Positions 1-7,927 of a DNA stretch of 64,000 bases are shown here, piece after piece. A program made the translations under genes and the position numbers. The notes below the pieces were generated by a model that had not been told where the DNA came from, made no database searches, and saw nothing but the letters and a program-made list of their open reading frames with translations. Every line of letters starts with the position of its first letter. Within the stretch, counting starts at the first letter, position 1. The stretch spans positions 1 to 64,000 of the forward strand of contig NZ_JADMKU010000011.1 of assembly GCF_018219815.1 (NCBI RefSeq), in the 5' to 3' direction. Source of the stretch: Thalassovita aquimarina. GTDB lineage: Bacteria > Pseudomonadota > Alphaproteobacteria > Rhodobacterales > Rhodobacteraceae.

Positions 1-120
1 AAGGTCAGACATTTTACCGCTCGTTTTTCGAACGGTGAATCACGCCACCCGGCGGAAATCAATGGGTCCTGACCCTAAGAGCAAAGCACCACGACTACCC
101 CGTTATATCTGCGCGCGCAT

Positions 121-139
121 CTGCGCCCTAACGGGCGCT
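121..139. repeat. Copy 1 of a 19-bp flanking repeat with hairpin core
   Basis: CTGCGCCCTAACGGGCGCT recurs at 676-694 with one mismatch (18 of 19). The core GCGCCC-TAAC-GGGCGC is itself an inverted repeat. The two copies bracket the first gene of the window, and in the second copy the TAA is that gene's stop codon. This may be the tail of a second, lost copy of the same gene, or a boundary of inserted DNA. Only the repeat itself is observed. Confidence 0.5.
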
Positions 140-188
140 CGGTGTCACTCTGACACGACCTACAGTTTTTCAAGCGAGAGGATTTGGC

Positions 189-686
189 ATGCACCTATTT
201 CCCAATATCAAGGCTAAGAAATTTTCTGAGTGTGAACATGGAGAATTAGTTTCGATACAAGTTCGCGGTGAAATCCACTCTGCTCTCTGCGTTGCTGACG
301 AAGATGGGAAAAAGGAACTCCTGCTGCTGGACAACCCAACACCGGATCGTAATTTCATGTTGGTCACCGAACTGCCCGACACCATTGTCAAAAGCTATGG
401 GACAGATTGGCTACTGTCCACGTCGAGCCCGATGGAAAGTCCTTCGCAGGCGCTGAGCGAACGGGGTGCAATAGCGCATTCCACAGAAGGGCTATTTATT
501 GTCTGTAGCTACTCCTCTCAGGGTTTCATCGACCCCGCCGTGTGTAGGTTAGATAGGCCGGGAATTCGCGTTGATACCGGCTTTCCCAAGATTAGCTTCG
601 CAGATACGGCTTGGGAAATTTCAATTTACGACCCGACGACCCGATCAAGCGTAACGCTCGCGAGCAAGGCGCAACCTGCGCCCTAA
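189..686 (+). CDS. Hypothetical protein, AT-richer than its surroundings
   Basis: This is a 165-residue protein that I do not recognise. It has no signal peptide, membrane segment or catalytic motif that I can see. The composition is mixed, with a Ser/Thr-rich middle (around residues 75-90), and looks soluble and globular. A good ribosome site, GAGAGGA at about 176-182, precedes the ATG. Base composition is visibly lower in GC than the rest of the window, and codons such as TTA, AAA and AGA, rare elsewhere here, are used. It lies left of the 3' end of a tRNA-Ser and between two copies of a 19-bp repeat, so it may be part of a horizontally acquired segment extending beyond the window. No function is proposed. 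Confidence 0.6.
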   Translation: MHLFPNIKAKKFSECEHGELVSIQVRGEIHSALCVADEDGKKELLLLDNPTPDRNFMLVTELPDTIVKSYGTDWLLSTSSPMESPSQALSERGAIAHSTEGLFIVCSYSSQGFIDPAVCRLDRPGIRVDTGFPKISFADTAWEISIYDPTTRSSVTLASKAQPAP

Positions 687-694
687 CGAGCGCT
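676..694. repeat. Copy 2 of the 19-bp flanking repeat
   Basis: CTGCGCCCTAACGAGCGCT differs from the copy at 121-139 at one base. It contains the last codons and the stop of the hypothetical gene 189-686. Confidence 0.5.
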
Positions 695-736
695 ATCGCT
701 GACCGCCAAAAAATTAACGAGACATGCCATTCAGAC

Positions 737-758
737 AAGCCCCCGTCAGGGGGCTTTT
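737..758 (+). terminator. Rho-independent terminator
   Basis: The stem AAGCCCCC / GGGGGCTT with a GTCA loop is followed by TTTT. It lies about 50 bp after the stop of the hypothetical gene at 189-686, whose transcript it probably ends. The rest of 695-925 shows no gene. Confidence 0.7.
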
Positions 759-925
759 GCACCTTCGCGCATGTTTCCAATCATCGTTTGGCAAGCAGTC
801 ACCTACGCCGCAGACCGAACAGGTTTCGCAACAGCCATCAAATTATCCAACATTGGGCCCAACAACGGGTCCAATAAGACGATTCGATCGACCATTAAGT
901 ATTTGATTTAATTGAAAAATTATGG

Positions 926-1015
926 TGGCGGAGGAGGTGGGATTCGAACCCACGGTAGACTTTCACCTACGTCGGTTTTCAAGACCGGTGCATTCAACCA
1001 CTCTGCCACTCCTCC
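926..1015 (-). tRNA. tRNA-Ser(UGA)
   Basis: The minus strand folds as a class II tRNA of 90 nt including an encoded CCA. The acceptor stem is GGAGGAG / CTCCTCC, the anticodon loop is CTTGAAA (anticodon UGA), there is a long variable arm, and the T-loop is GGTTCGAATCCC. The 3' end faces the AT-rich segment at the left edge of the window, the side on which integrative elements insert. Confidence 0.96.
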
Positions 1016-1215
1016 GGTCCGACTGATTTAAACCGGAAGGATTGATTCTGAAAGGCCTCTGAGCCGGGGAAAATCCGCCGATCCTCCTCCAGTCACTTTC
1101 CTTGTTGCACACATATGGATAAGCTATGGTCGAGGTGTTCGCCCCGGGCCGCGAATGACAGACCGGAAAACCGGCAGATTGGTCCTAGGGCGCTGAACAA
1201 AGGCGAGAGACAGAC

Positions 1216-2112
1216 ATGTTCTTCACGGCGGATCGACACGGAAAATTCCTGCGCATCACACAGGGGCTTGTGGTGGCCGGGCTGGCCTTCGGGCTGAGCG
1301 GCTGCGAAGAAGGCGCGAATTTCAACCTGTTCCAGAAACAACCGCAGGAAGGCGCCGACGCCACCCCTGCCCGCTCGGTAAAGCTGATCGAGCGCGATAT
1401 CGAAGCGCCCGACGTATTCCAGAAAACCGAAGCCGGGCTCTGGGACGGACGGCCGTCGCTCGGCGGTGTCTGGGTGGCGCATCCGGACGTGACCGACCCC
1501 GAACGGGTGATCATCCGTAATGAGGCCAACGGGAAATTCGTCATCGGCGCGCTGTTCCGGCGCGAACGCGAAATTCCCGGGCCGCGTTTCCAGGTATCGT
1601 CGGACGCTGCCACGGCCCTGGGCATGCTGGCGGGCAAACCGGTGGAGTTGAACGTCACCGCCTTGCGCCGCGAGGAAGTGGCCGAAGATCCCGAACCCGC
1701 CCCTGACAGCAGTGCCGAAGCGATGACCGCCCCGGCCGAGATCGAAGCCACGCCTCTCGACCCGGTCAGCGCCGCCAGCGCGGCGATCGAAGAGGCCGAG
1801 GGCAAAACCGTCCCCGCCGGGATCAAGCCGGAAGCGCGGCCCGAACCGAAACCGGCAGCGGCGCCAAAAGCCTCGAAGCTGGACAAACCCTATCTGCAGA
1901 TCGGCATCTTCTCGGTCGAGGCCAACGCAAAGAACGCCGCCGCGATGATGCAACGGGCCGGCATGATCCCGACGGTCAAGACGTCCAGCCTGCAGAGCAA
2001 GACCTACTGGCGCGTCGTGGTCGGTCCGGCAAGCTCCAAATCCGAACGCAGCACGCTGCTGGACAAGGTCAAGAAGAGCGGCTTCACCGACGCCTATGCC
2101 GTGCGCAACTGA
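1216..2112 (+). CDS. SPOR-domain lipoprotein
   Basis: This is a 298-residue exported protein. The N-terminus has a hydrophobic stretch (residues 15-29) ending in LSGC, which fits a lipobox with Cys at about residue 31. The middle is rich in Pro, Ala and Glu (about 160-215), as in a periplasmic linker. The last ~75 residues form a SPOR domain (YLQIGIFSVEANAKNA, WRVVVGP, SGFTDAYAV), which in known proteins binds denuded septal peptidoglycan. The ribosome site is AAGGCGAGAG at about 1200. A D-Ala-D-Ala carboxypeptidase starts 13 bp downstream, so the pair probably works together on the cell wall. The precise role is inferred from the domain only. Confidence 0.85.
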   Translation: MFFTADRHGKFLRITQGLVVAGLAFGLSGCEEGANFNLFQKQPQEGADATPARSVKLIERDIEAPDVFQKTEAGLWDGRPSLGGVWVAHPDVTDPERVIIRNEANGKFVIGALFRREREIPGPRFQVSSDAATALGMLAGKPVELNVTALRREEVAEDPEPAPDSSAEAMTAPAEIEATPLDPVSAASAAIEEAEGKTVPAGIKPEARPEPKPAAAPKASKLDKPYLQIGIFSVEANAKNAAAMMQRAGMIPTVKTSSLQSKTYWRVVVGPASSKSERSTLLDKVKKSGFTDAYAVRN

Positions 2113-2125
2113 CGAGAGGACCCGA

Positions 2126-3295
2126 ATGTTTCGCATGATCCGAACCGTTCTGGCCGCCATGCTGGCCAGCTTGATCCTGACCCTGCCGGTTTCGGCGTTC
2201 AACACCAATGCCCGCTCGGCCTTCGTCGTCGATCTGAACACCGGCACGGTGCTGTTGAACAAGGATGCCGACACGCCGCTGCCGCCGGCCTCGATGTCGA
2301 AGCTGATGACGCTTTACATCGCCTTCGAAGCGCTGCGGGACGGCCGCTTGAACCTAGATGAAAAGCTGCCGGTGTCCGAACACGCGATGAGCTACGGCGG
2401 TTCGACCATGTTCCTCGACACCACCGACCGGATCCGGGTCGAAGACCTGCTGCGCGGCATCATCGTTCTGTCGGGCAACGATGCCTGCGTTGTGATCGCC
2501 GAGGCGCTGTCGCCGGACGGGACCGAGGCCGGGTTCGCCCGCTACATGACCCAGCGGGCGCAGAAGATGGGGATGACCAATTCGACCTTCGCCAACGCCA
2601 ATGGCTGGCCCGCCGCCGGGCACCGGATGTCGACGCGCGACCTGGCGCTGCTGGCAACCCGCCTGATCGAGGATTTCCCGCAGTATTACCCGCTGTTTTC
2701 CGAACGCGAATTCGCCTTTGACGGCCGCGCACCGCAGAACGTGCACAACCGCAATCCCCTGTTGGGGCTGAACATCGGCGCCGACGGGCTGAAGACCGGC
2801 CACACCTCCGAGGCCGGGTATGGCCTTGTCGGGTCGGCAAAACAGGGCGACCGGCGCATCGTCTTCGTGATCTCCGGGCTCGACAGCACCCGCGCCCGGG
2901 CCGAGGAATCCGAAGCCATCGTCAACTGGGCCTTTCGCCAATTCGTGCTGCGCCCGATCGCCAAGGCCGGCACCGTGATCGCGGAGGCCGATGTCTGGAT
3001 GGGCAACGTGCCGCGCGTCGGGCTGACCCCGGCCGAGGATCTGAGCGCGCTGATGCCGGCCCTCGGCGGCGACGCGGTGGAGGCCGAGGTGGTTTACATG
3101 GGCCCGATCGAGGCGCCGATCGCCAAGGGCCAGGAAATCGCCCGGCTGATCCTGAAACCCGAAGGGCTGGATGAAACCTCCTTCCCGCTGGTTGCCGATC
3201 GTGACGTGCCCGCCGGCGGTTTCGTGACCCGGCTGAAAACGGCGGCGATCACCCTTTTGCACCGGCTGGAACAGGGCCCCGAGGGCGCCTCTTGA
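2126..3295 (+). CDS. D-alanyl-D-alanine carboxypeptidase (PBP5/6 family)
   Basis: This 389-residue penicillin-binding protein is predicted to remove the terminal D-Ala from peptidoglycan pentapeptides in the periplasm. A signal peptide covers residues 1-24 (cleavage after VSA). The three active-site motifs of S11 peptidases are present: SMSK at 56-59, SGN at 116-118 and KTG at 223-225. The C-terminal ~100 residues match the PBP5 C-terminal domain and end in a possible amphipathic anchor. The start at 2126 was chosen over an in-frame upstream codon at 2096 because GAGAGGA precedes it and the signal peptide then begins properly. The stop overlaps the TTG start of tmk. Confidence 0.95.
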   Translation: MFRMIRTVLAAMLASLILTLPVSAFNTNARSAFVVDLNTGTVLLNKDADTPLPPASMSKLMTLYIAFEALRDGRLNLDEKLPVSEHAMSYGGSTMFLDTTDRIRVEDLLRGIIVLSGNDACVVIAEALSPDGTEAGFARYMTQRAQKMGMTNSTFANANGWPAAGHRMSTRDLALLATRLIEDFPQYYPLFSEREFAFDGRAPQNVHNRNPLLGLNIGADGLKTGHTSEAGYGLVGSAKQGDRRIVFVISGLDSTRARAEESEAIVNWAFRQFVLRPIAKAGTVIAEADVWMGNVPRVGLTPAEDLSALMPALGGDAVEAEVVYMGPIEAPIAKGQEIARLILKPEGLDETSFPLVADRDVPAGGFVTRLKTAAITLLHRLEQGPEGAS

Positions 3296-3915
3296 GCACG
3301 ACCGGCACATTCATCAGTTTCGAAGGCATCGACGGGTCTGGGAAATCCACTCAGGCCCGATTGCTTGCCGAGGCGCTGCGCGCGCGCGGCCATGACGTGG
3401 TCCTGACCCGCGAGCCGGGCGGATCCCCGGGGGCCGAGGAAATCCGCGCGCTGGTGCTGCAGGGCGACCCCGACCGATGGTCGGCGGAAACCGAAATCCT
3501 GCTTTTCACCGCCGCGCGCCGCGATCACCTGGAACGCACCATCCAGCCCGCTCTGGACGCCGGCAAGATCGTCATCTGCGACCGCTTCGCCGACAGCACC
3601 CGGATGTATCAGGGGCTCAGCCGCGGCGATCTGCGCGAAGACGTGGACAAGCTGCACGCGCTGATGATCGGGCGCGAACCCGACGTGACGGTGTTGATCG
3701 ACATGGATCCGGAAACCGGACTGACCCGCGCCCTGTCGCGGCAGGGCGAGGATGTCCGGTTCGAAGCCTTCGGCGCGGAGCTACAGCAGAAAATGCGCGA
3801 CGGTTTCCTTGCCTTGGCGGCGGAATTCCCCGATCGTTTCCTCACCATCGACGGCGGCCGCGATATCGACGCCGTCGCGGCGGACGTATTGCAACAGGTC
3901 GAGGCGCGGCTCTGA
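3292..3915 (+). CDS. tmk: Thymidylate kinase
   Basis: This 207-residue kinase is predicted to phosphorylate dTMP to dTDP with ATP. The P-loop FEGIDGSGKST is at residues 8-18, the DRF/Y-type motif CDRFADS is near 92, and an Arg-rich LID region follows (SRQGEDVRFE). The length is typical. The start is TTG at 3292, overlapping the stop of the upstream carboxypeptidase by four bases, which implies translational coupling. The next gene, holB, begins one base after the stop. The tmk-holB order is common across bacteria and links nucleotide supply with replication. Confidence 0.97.
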   Translation: MSTTGTFISFEGIDGSGKSTQARLLAEALRARGHDVVLTREPGGSPGAEEIRALVLQGDPDRWSAETEILLFTAARRDHLERTIQPALDAGKIVICDRFADSTRMYQGLSRGDLREDVDKLHALMIGREPDVTVLIDMDPETGLTRALSRQGEDVRFEAFGAELQQKMRDGFLALAAEFPDRFLTIDGGRDIDAVAADVLQQVEARL

Positions 3916-3916
3916 C

Positions 3917-5038
3917 ATGGCCGATGAACTGTTTCCCGAACCCGATCGCGTCGAGGGTGCGCCGCATCCGCGCGAAACCCGCACGCTTTACGGCCAGCAA
4001 AAGGCCGAGGCGGCGTTTCTGGACGCGTTCAATTCCGGCCGCCTGCATCACGGCTGGCTGATCACCGGGCCGAAGGGCGTCGGCAAGGCGACGCTGGCCT
4101 GGCACATCGCGCGCTTCCTGCTGGCAACGCCGATGGATCAGGGCGGCGGGCTGTTCGGGGAACCGGCCAAACCCGACAGCCTGGCGATCCCCGAAGATCA
4201 TCCCGTTGAGCACCGCATTCAGGCGCTGTCGGAACCCGGCCTATTCCTGCTGCGGCGCGGCCCGAATGAAAAGGGCGACAAGCTGGCGAATGAAATCCTC
4301 GTCCGCGAGGTGCGCAAGCTGAAGAACTTCTTCGGCCTTTCCGCCGCCGATGGCGGCCGCCGGGTGGTGATCGTGGACGCCGCCGACGAAATGAACGTCT
4401 CGGCCGCCAATGCGCTTTTGAAAGTGCTGGAAGAACCGCCCGCCAACACCACGCTCCTGCTGGTCTGTCATCAGCCCTCGCGCCTGCTGCCGACGATCCG
4501 GTCGCGCTGCCGCGAATTGCGGCTGTCCCCGCTGGCGCCCGATGACATGGCCGCCGCGCTGCAACAGGCCGGCGTCACCGACATCCCCAACCCCGAAGCC
4601 TTGGCCGAACTGTCCGCCGGATCAGTGGGCGAAGCGCTGCGGCTTTTGAACCTCAATGGGCTCGACATCTACCAGGATCTGATCGGCCTGTACGACACCC
4701 TGCCCCGGCTCGACCGGTCCCGCGCGCTGGCGCTGGCCGAAGCGGCCACCGCGCGTGGCGCCGAAACCCGGCTCGACCTGTTGTTCAGCCTCAACGAATT
4801 GTTGATGGCGCGGCTGGCGCGTACCGGCGCCATCGGCGCCCCGCCCGAGCGCGAAGCCGCCCGAGGCGAAGCAGCCCTGCTGCAGCGCCTGTCGCCCACC
4901 CCGCGTAAAGGCCGCGACTGGGCCGATCTGGCGCAGGAGATCGGCGCGCGCAGCCGCCACGGACGGGCGGTGAACCTTGACCCTGCCGCGCTCATCCTAG
5001 ATACGGTTTTCAAGATACAGAAAACCGCCGCGGCCTGA
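3917..5038 (+). CDS. holB: DNA polymerase III subunit delta'
   Basis: This 373-residue protein is predicted to be the stator subunit of the clamp-loader complex. It has an AAA+ fold with a P-loop-like GPKGVGKATLAWHIA at about 48-62, a DE-type Walker B region (VVIVDAADEMN) and the SRC motif (TIRSRCRELRL) that in clamp loaders serves the arginine-finger function. The start ATG at 3917 is one base after tmk's stop. An upstream in-frame codon inside tmk (3752) was rejected. The C-terminal third is helical collar-like. Confidence 0.94.
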   Translation: MADELFPEPDRVEGAPHPRETRTLYGQQKAEAAFLDAFNSGRLHHGWLITGPKGVGKATLAWHIARFLLATPMDQGGGLFGEPAKPDSLAIPEDHPVEHRIQALSEPGLFLLRRGPNEKGDKLANEILVREVRKLKNFFGLSAADGGRRVVIVDAADEMNVSAANALLKVLEEPPANTTLLLVCHQPSRLLPTIRSRCRELRLSPLAPDDMAAALQQAGVTDIPNPEALAELSAGSVGEALRLLNLNGLDIYQDLIGLYDTLPRLDRSRALALAEAATARGAETRLDLLFSLNELLMARLARTGAIGAPPEREAARGEAALLQRLSPTPRKGRDWADLAQEIGARSRHGRAVNLDPAALILDTVFKIQKTAAA

Positions 5039-5056
5039 CCAGAGCCCGAGAGACGC

Positions 5057-5863
5057 ATGACCGACCTGATCCAGATCACCGATAGCCACTGTCACCTCGA
5101 TTTCCCCGATTTCGACGACGAACGCGATGCCATCGTTGCCCGCGCTCTGGAGGCTGGCGTCACCCGCATGGTCACCATCTGCACCAAACTGCGGCAGGAA
5201 CCGCAGGTGCGCGCCATCGCGGAAAAATACGCCCCCGTCTTCTATGCCGCCGGCATCCACCCGATGAGCGCCGCCGACGAACCGTTGGTCACGGTCGATG
5301 AGCTGACCGCTCTGGCCGAGCATCCGAAATTCGTCGGCATCGGCGAAACCGGCCTTGATTACCACTACACGGCCGACAGCGCGGACATTCAGAAGCAAAG
5401 CCTGCCCATCCATATCGAGGCCGCGCGCCGCACCGGGTTGCCGCTGATCATCCATTCGCGCGACGCGGACGAGGACATGGCCGATATCCTCAGCGCCGAG
5501 CACCGCAACGGCGCCTTTTCCTGCGTGATGCATTGCTACACGTCCGGTCCCGAACTGGCGAAAACGGCGCTGGAGCTGGGTTTCTACCTGTCGATGTCGG
5601 GCATCGCCACCTTCCCCAAAAGCCAGGAGGTGCGCGACATCTTCGCGAATGCCCCGATCGACCGGGTGCTGGTGGAAACCGACAGCCCCTACCTGGCCCC
5701 GAAACCCTTCCGCGGCAAACGCAACGAACCGGGTTACACCGTGCATACCGCGCAGGTGGGCGCCGAGGTGTTCGGGCTTGCATATGCTGACTTCGCCGCC
5801 CGGACACAGGCCAATTTCGACCGCCTGTTCTGGAAGGCCGCCAAGTATGAGGCCGCCGCGTGA
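5057..5863 (+). CDS. TatD-family metal-dependent hydrolase
   Basis: This 268-residue TIM-barrel hydrolase belongs to the TatD DNase family. Metal ligands and active-site motifs are visible: DSHCHLDF at residues 9-16, GETGLDYH near 96, IIHSRDADEDM near 135, MHCYTS near 157 and ETDSPYL near 210. Family members are 3'-5' exonucleases or deoxyribonucleases with two metal ions. The ribosome site GAGAGACGC lies before the ATG. Its TGA stop overlaps the ATG of the downstream MBL-fold gene, and it sits 18 bp after holB, so these genes form one operon. Confidence 0.93.
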   Translation: MTDLIQITDSHCHLDFPDFDDERDAIVARALEAGVTRMVTICTKLRQEPQVRAIAEKYAPVFYAAGIHPMSAADEPLVTVDELTALAEHPKFVGIGETGLDYHYTADSADIQKQSLPIHIEAARRTGLPLIIHSRDADEDMADILSAEHRNGAFSCVMHCYTSGPELAKTALELGFYLSMSGIATFPKSQEVRDIFANAPIDRVLVETDSPYLAPKPFRGKRNEPGYTVHTAQVGAEVFGLAYADFAARTQANFDRLFWKAAKYEAAA

Positions 5864-6660
5864 TGGCTGAACTGCGTTTTACAATTCTGGGCTGCGGATC
5901 GTCCGGCGGGGTGCCGCGCCTCGGCGGTCAATGGGGCGAATGCGACCCCACCAACCCCAAGAACAACCGCCGCCGCTGTTCGATGCTGGTCGACCGGATC
6001 ACCGACGCGGGCAAGACCTCCGTCCTGATCGACACCACGCCCGACATGCGCCAGCAACTTCTTGATGCCAATGTGGGCGAACTCGATGCGGTGGTCTACA
6101 CCCATGCCCATGCCGATCACGTGCACGGGATCGACGATCTGCGGATGATCGTGTTCAACATGCGCAAAAGGCTGAACGTCTGGGCCGATGGCGACACCCA
6201 GAACGCGCTGTATTCGCGGTTCGGCTATGCCTTCATCCAACCCGAGGACAGCCCGTACCCGCCGATCCTAGACATGCACACCATCGACGGTGACATCACC
6301 ATTTCCGGCAAGGGCGGCGACATCACCCTGACCCCGTTCCAGGTCGGCCACGGATCGATCGACGCGCTCGGCTTCCGGGTCGGCGACCTGGCCTACCTGC
6401 CCGATGTCGCCACCATCGAGGGCGACGCCTGGGACGTGTTGCAGGATCTGGATTGCTGGGTGCTTGACGCGCTGCGCCGCACGCCGCATCCGACCCATTC
6501 CCATCTGGAACAGTCGCTGGACTGGATCGCGCAGGTGGCGCCGCGCCGGGCGGTCCTGACCAACATGCATATCGATCTCGACTACCAGACGCTGGACGAC
6601 GAAACTCCCGATCACATCACTCCCGCCTATGACGGCATGACGATTTCCTACCAGGTCTGA
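5863..6660 (+). CDS. MBL-fold metallo-hydrolase (PhnP-like)
   Basis: This 265-residue metallo-beta-lactamase-fold hydrolase has the dinuclear metal motif THAHADHVHGIDDLR at about 78-92. Further conserved elements are LGCGSSGGVPRLGG (residues 9-22), VLIDTTPDMRQQ and THSHLEQSLDW. These features resemble PhnP phosphodiesterases, but no phn genes are near and the substrate is not known. The ATG at 5863 overlaps the tatD stop by one base; a GTG three bases earlier is also possible. The conserved TatD-MBL pairing suggests a joint role in nucleic-acid or nucleotide turnover, which is an inference. Confidence 0.9.
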   Translation: MAELRFTILGCGSSGGVPRLGGQWGECDPTNPKNNRRRCSMLVDRITDAGKTSVLIDTTPDMRQQLLDANVGELDAVVYTHAHADHVHGIDDLRMIVFNMRKRLNVWADGDTQNALYSRFGYAFIQPEDSPYPPILDMHTIDGDITISGKGGDITLTPFQVGHGSIDALGFRVGDLAYLPDVATIEGDAWDVLQDLDCWVLDALRRTPHPTHSHLEQSLDWIAQVAPRRAVLTNMHIDLDYQTLDDETPDHITPAYDGMTISYQV

Positions 6661-6731
6661 GCAGCCTTCATCCTGGCGGCCCCCCCGCCGGAGGCGCCCA
6701 GCCCGTTCCGCACGCGCAAAGGCCCCGTTTG

Positions 6732-7661
6732 ATGCAAGACCTTCTCAACGTCGTCCTTCCGGTCTTCCTGGTGATCGGGTTCGGCTATTTCGCGACCTGG
6801 AAGGGATACCTGAACGCGGGCCAGATCGACGGGCTGATGAAATTCGCGCAGAATTTCGCCATCCCCTGCCTGCTGTTTTCGGCCATCGCCTCGCTCGACC
6901 TCAGCCGCAGCTATCACCCCGCCCTGATGCTGTCCTTCTATATCGGCGCGGGCAGCGGTTTCGCCGCCGGGATGCTGGGCGCGCGGTTCCTGTTCGGCCG
7001 GCCGTGGGAAGACAGCGTCGCCATCGGCTTCATCGGGCTGTTTTCCAATTCGGTGCTGCTGGGGCTGGCGATCACCGAACGCGCCTATGGCGTGGATGCG
7101 CTGGCCGCCAATTTCGCCATCGTGTCGATCCATGCGCCGTTCTGCTACATGGTGGGGATCACGGTGATGGAAATCGTCCGCGCCCGCGGCCAGTCGCCGT
7201 TCCGAGTGGCGCGCACCGTGGGCATCGCGATGTTCCGCAACGCGCTGGTGGTGGGCATCGCCCTGGGCTTCATCGTCAACCTCGGCGACATCGCGCTGCC
7301 CGAACCGGTGACGGCGGCGGTGGACCTGATGAAACGCGCCGCCCTGCCTGCCGCCCTGTTCGGCCTGGGCGGTCTGCTGGTGCGCTACAAGCCCGAGGGC
7401 GACGGCAAGGTGATCGCCTATATCATCGCGGTCAGCCTGCTGCTGCATCCCACGATCGTCTACGGGCTGGGCCGGGCATTCGACCTGCCGGTCAGCGACC
7501 TGCGTTCGGCGGTGCTGACCGCGTCGATGGCGCCGGGGGTGAACACCTATCTGTTCGCCAATATCTACGGCGTCGGGAAAAGGGTCGCGGCGTCCTCGGT
7601 GCTGGTCGCCACGGCGGTGTCGATCCTGACGGTCTGGGGCTGGCTGCAGATCCTGCCCTAG
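6732..7661 (+). CDS. AEC-family (auxin efflux carrier type) permease
   Basis: This 309-residue inner-membrane protein has about ten hydrophobic segments: residues 7-22, 38-55, 63-84, 95-112 and 122-142 in the first half, then a second half with the same pattern. Family features are the NFAIPCLLF segment and the unwound helix motif MAPGVNTYLFANIYG near the C-terminus. AEC carriers move small organic acids such as malate or malonate; the substrate cannot be read from the sequence. The start at ATG 6732 follows a poor ribosome site. The TAG stop is shared tail-to-tail (CTAG) with the convergent gene on the other strand. Confidence 0.88.
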   Translation: MQDLLNVVLPVFLVIGFGYFATWKGYLNAGQIDGLMKFAQNFAIPCLLFSAIASLDLSRSYHPALMLSFYIGAGSGFAAGMLGARFLFGRPWEDSVAIGFIGLFSNSVLLGLAITERAYGVDALAANFAIVSIHAPFCYMVGITVMEIVRARGQSPFRVARTVGIAMFRNALVVGIALGFIVNLGDIALPEPVTAAVDLMKRAALPAALFGLGGLLVRYKPEGDGKVIAYIIAVSLLLHPTIVYGLGRAFDLPVSDLRSAVLTASMAPGVNTYLFANIYGVGKRVAASSVLVATAVSILTVWGWLQILP

Positions 7662-7927
7662 CGCCCGCGCCTGCCGCGCCAGCCGCCGCGCCGTTTCGGG
7701 CCGCCGACCTGCCCCAGCCCTTCGCGCAGCACCGCCATCATCGGGTGATCGTCAGGCTCCGACGCGTGCCGTTCGATCAGCAGCGGCAACGCCTGCTGGC
7801 TGTCGCTGCCATCGGGCAGGCTCAGCGCCCAGTCGAGGAAGATCGACCGGCATTCGGGTTCGCCGATGCCTTCGATCCGGAAACTTTCCCGGATCAATCC
7901 CTTCGGGTCGAGCCGATCCGCCGTCAT
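7658..7927 (-). CDS. Small conserved protein coupled to glnE
   Basis: This 89-residue protein has no recognised domain. It has an acidic-to-neutral body and a strongly basic Gly/Arg-rich tail (PKRRGGWRGRRGR) that could bind nucleic acid or an acidic partner. Its ATG overlaps the TGA of glnE by four bases (ATGA), so it is almost certainly translated by ribosomes that finish glnE. Its stop overlaps the stop of the convergent AEC permease. The body includes PECRSIFLDWALSLP and a DHPMMAVLREGL segment. The coupling suggests a role near nitrogen control, but that is inference. Confidence 0.75.
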   Translation of the reverse strand: MTADRLDPKGLIRESFRIEGIGEPECRSIFLDWALSLPDGSDSQQALPLLIERHASEPDDHPMMAVLREGLGQVGGPKRRGGWRGRRGR

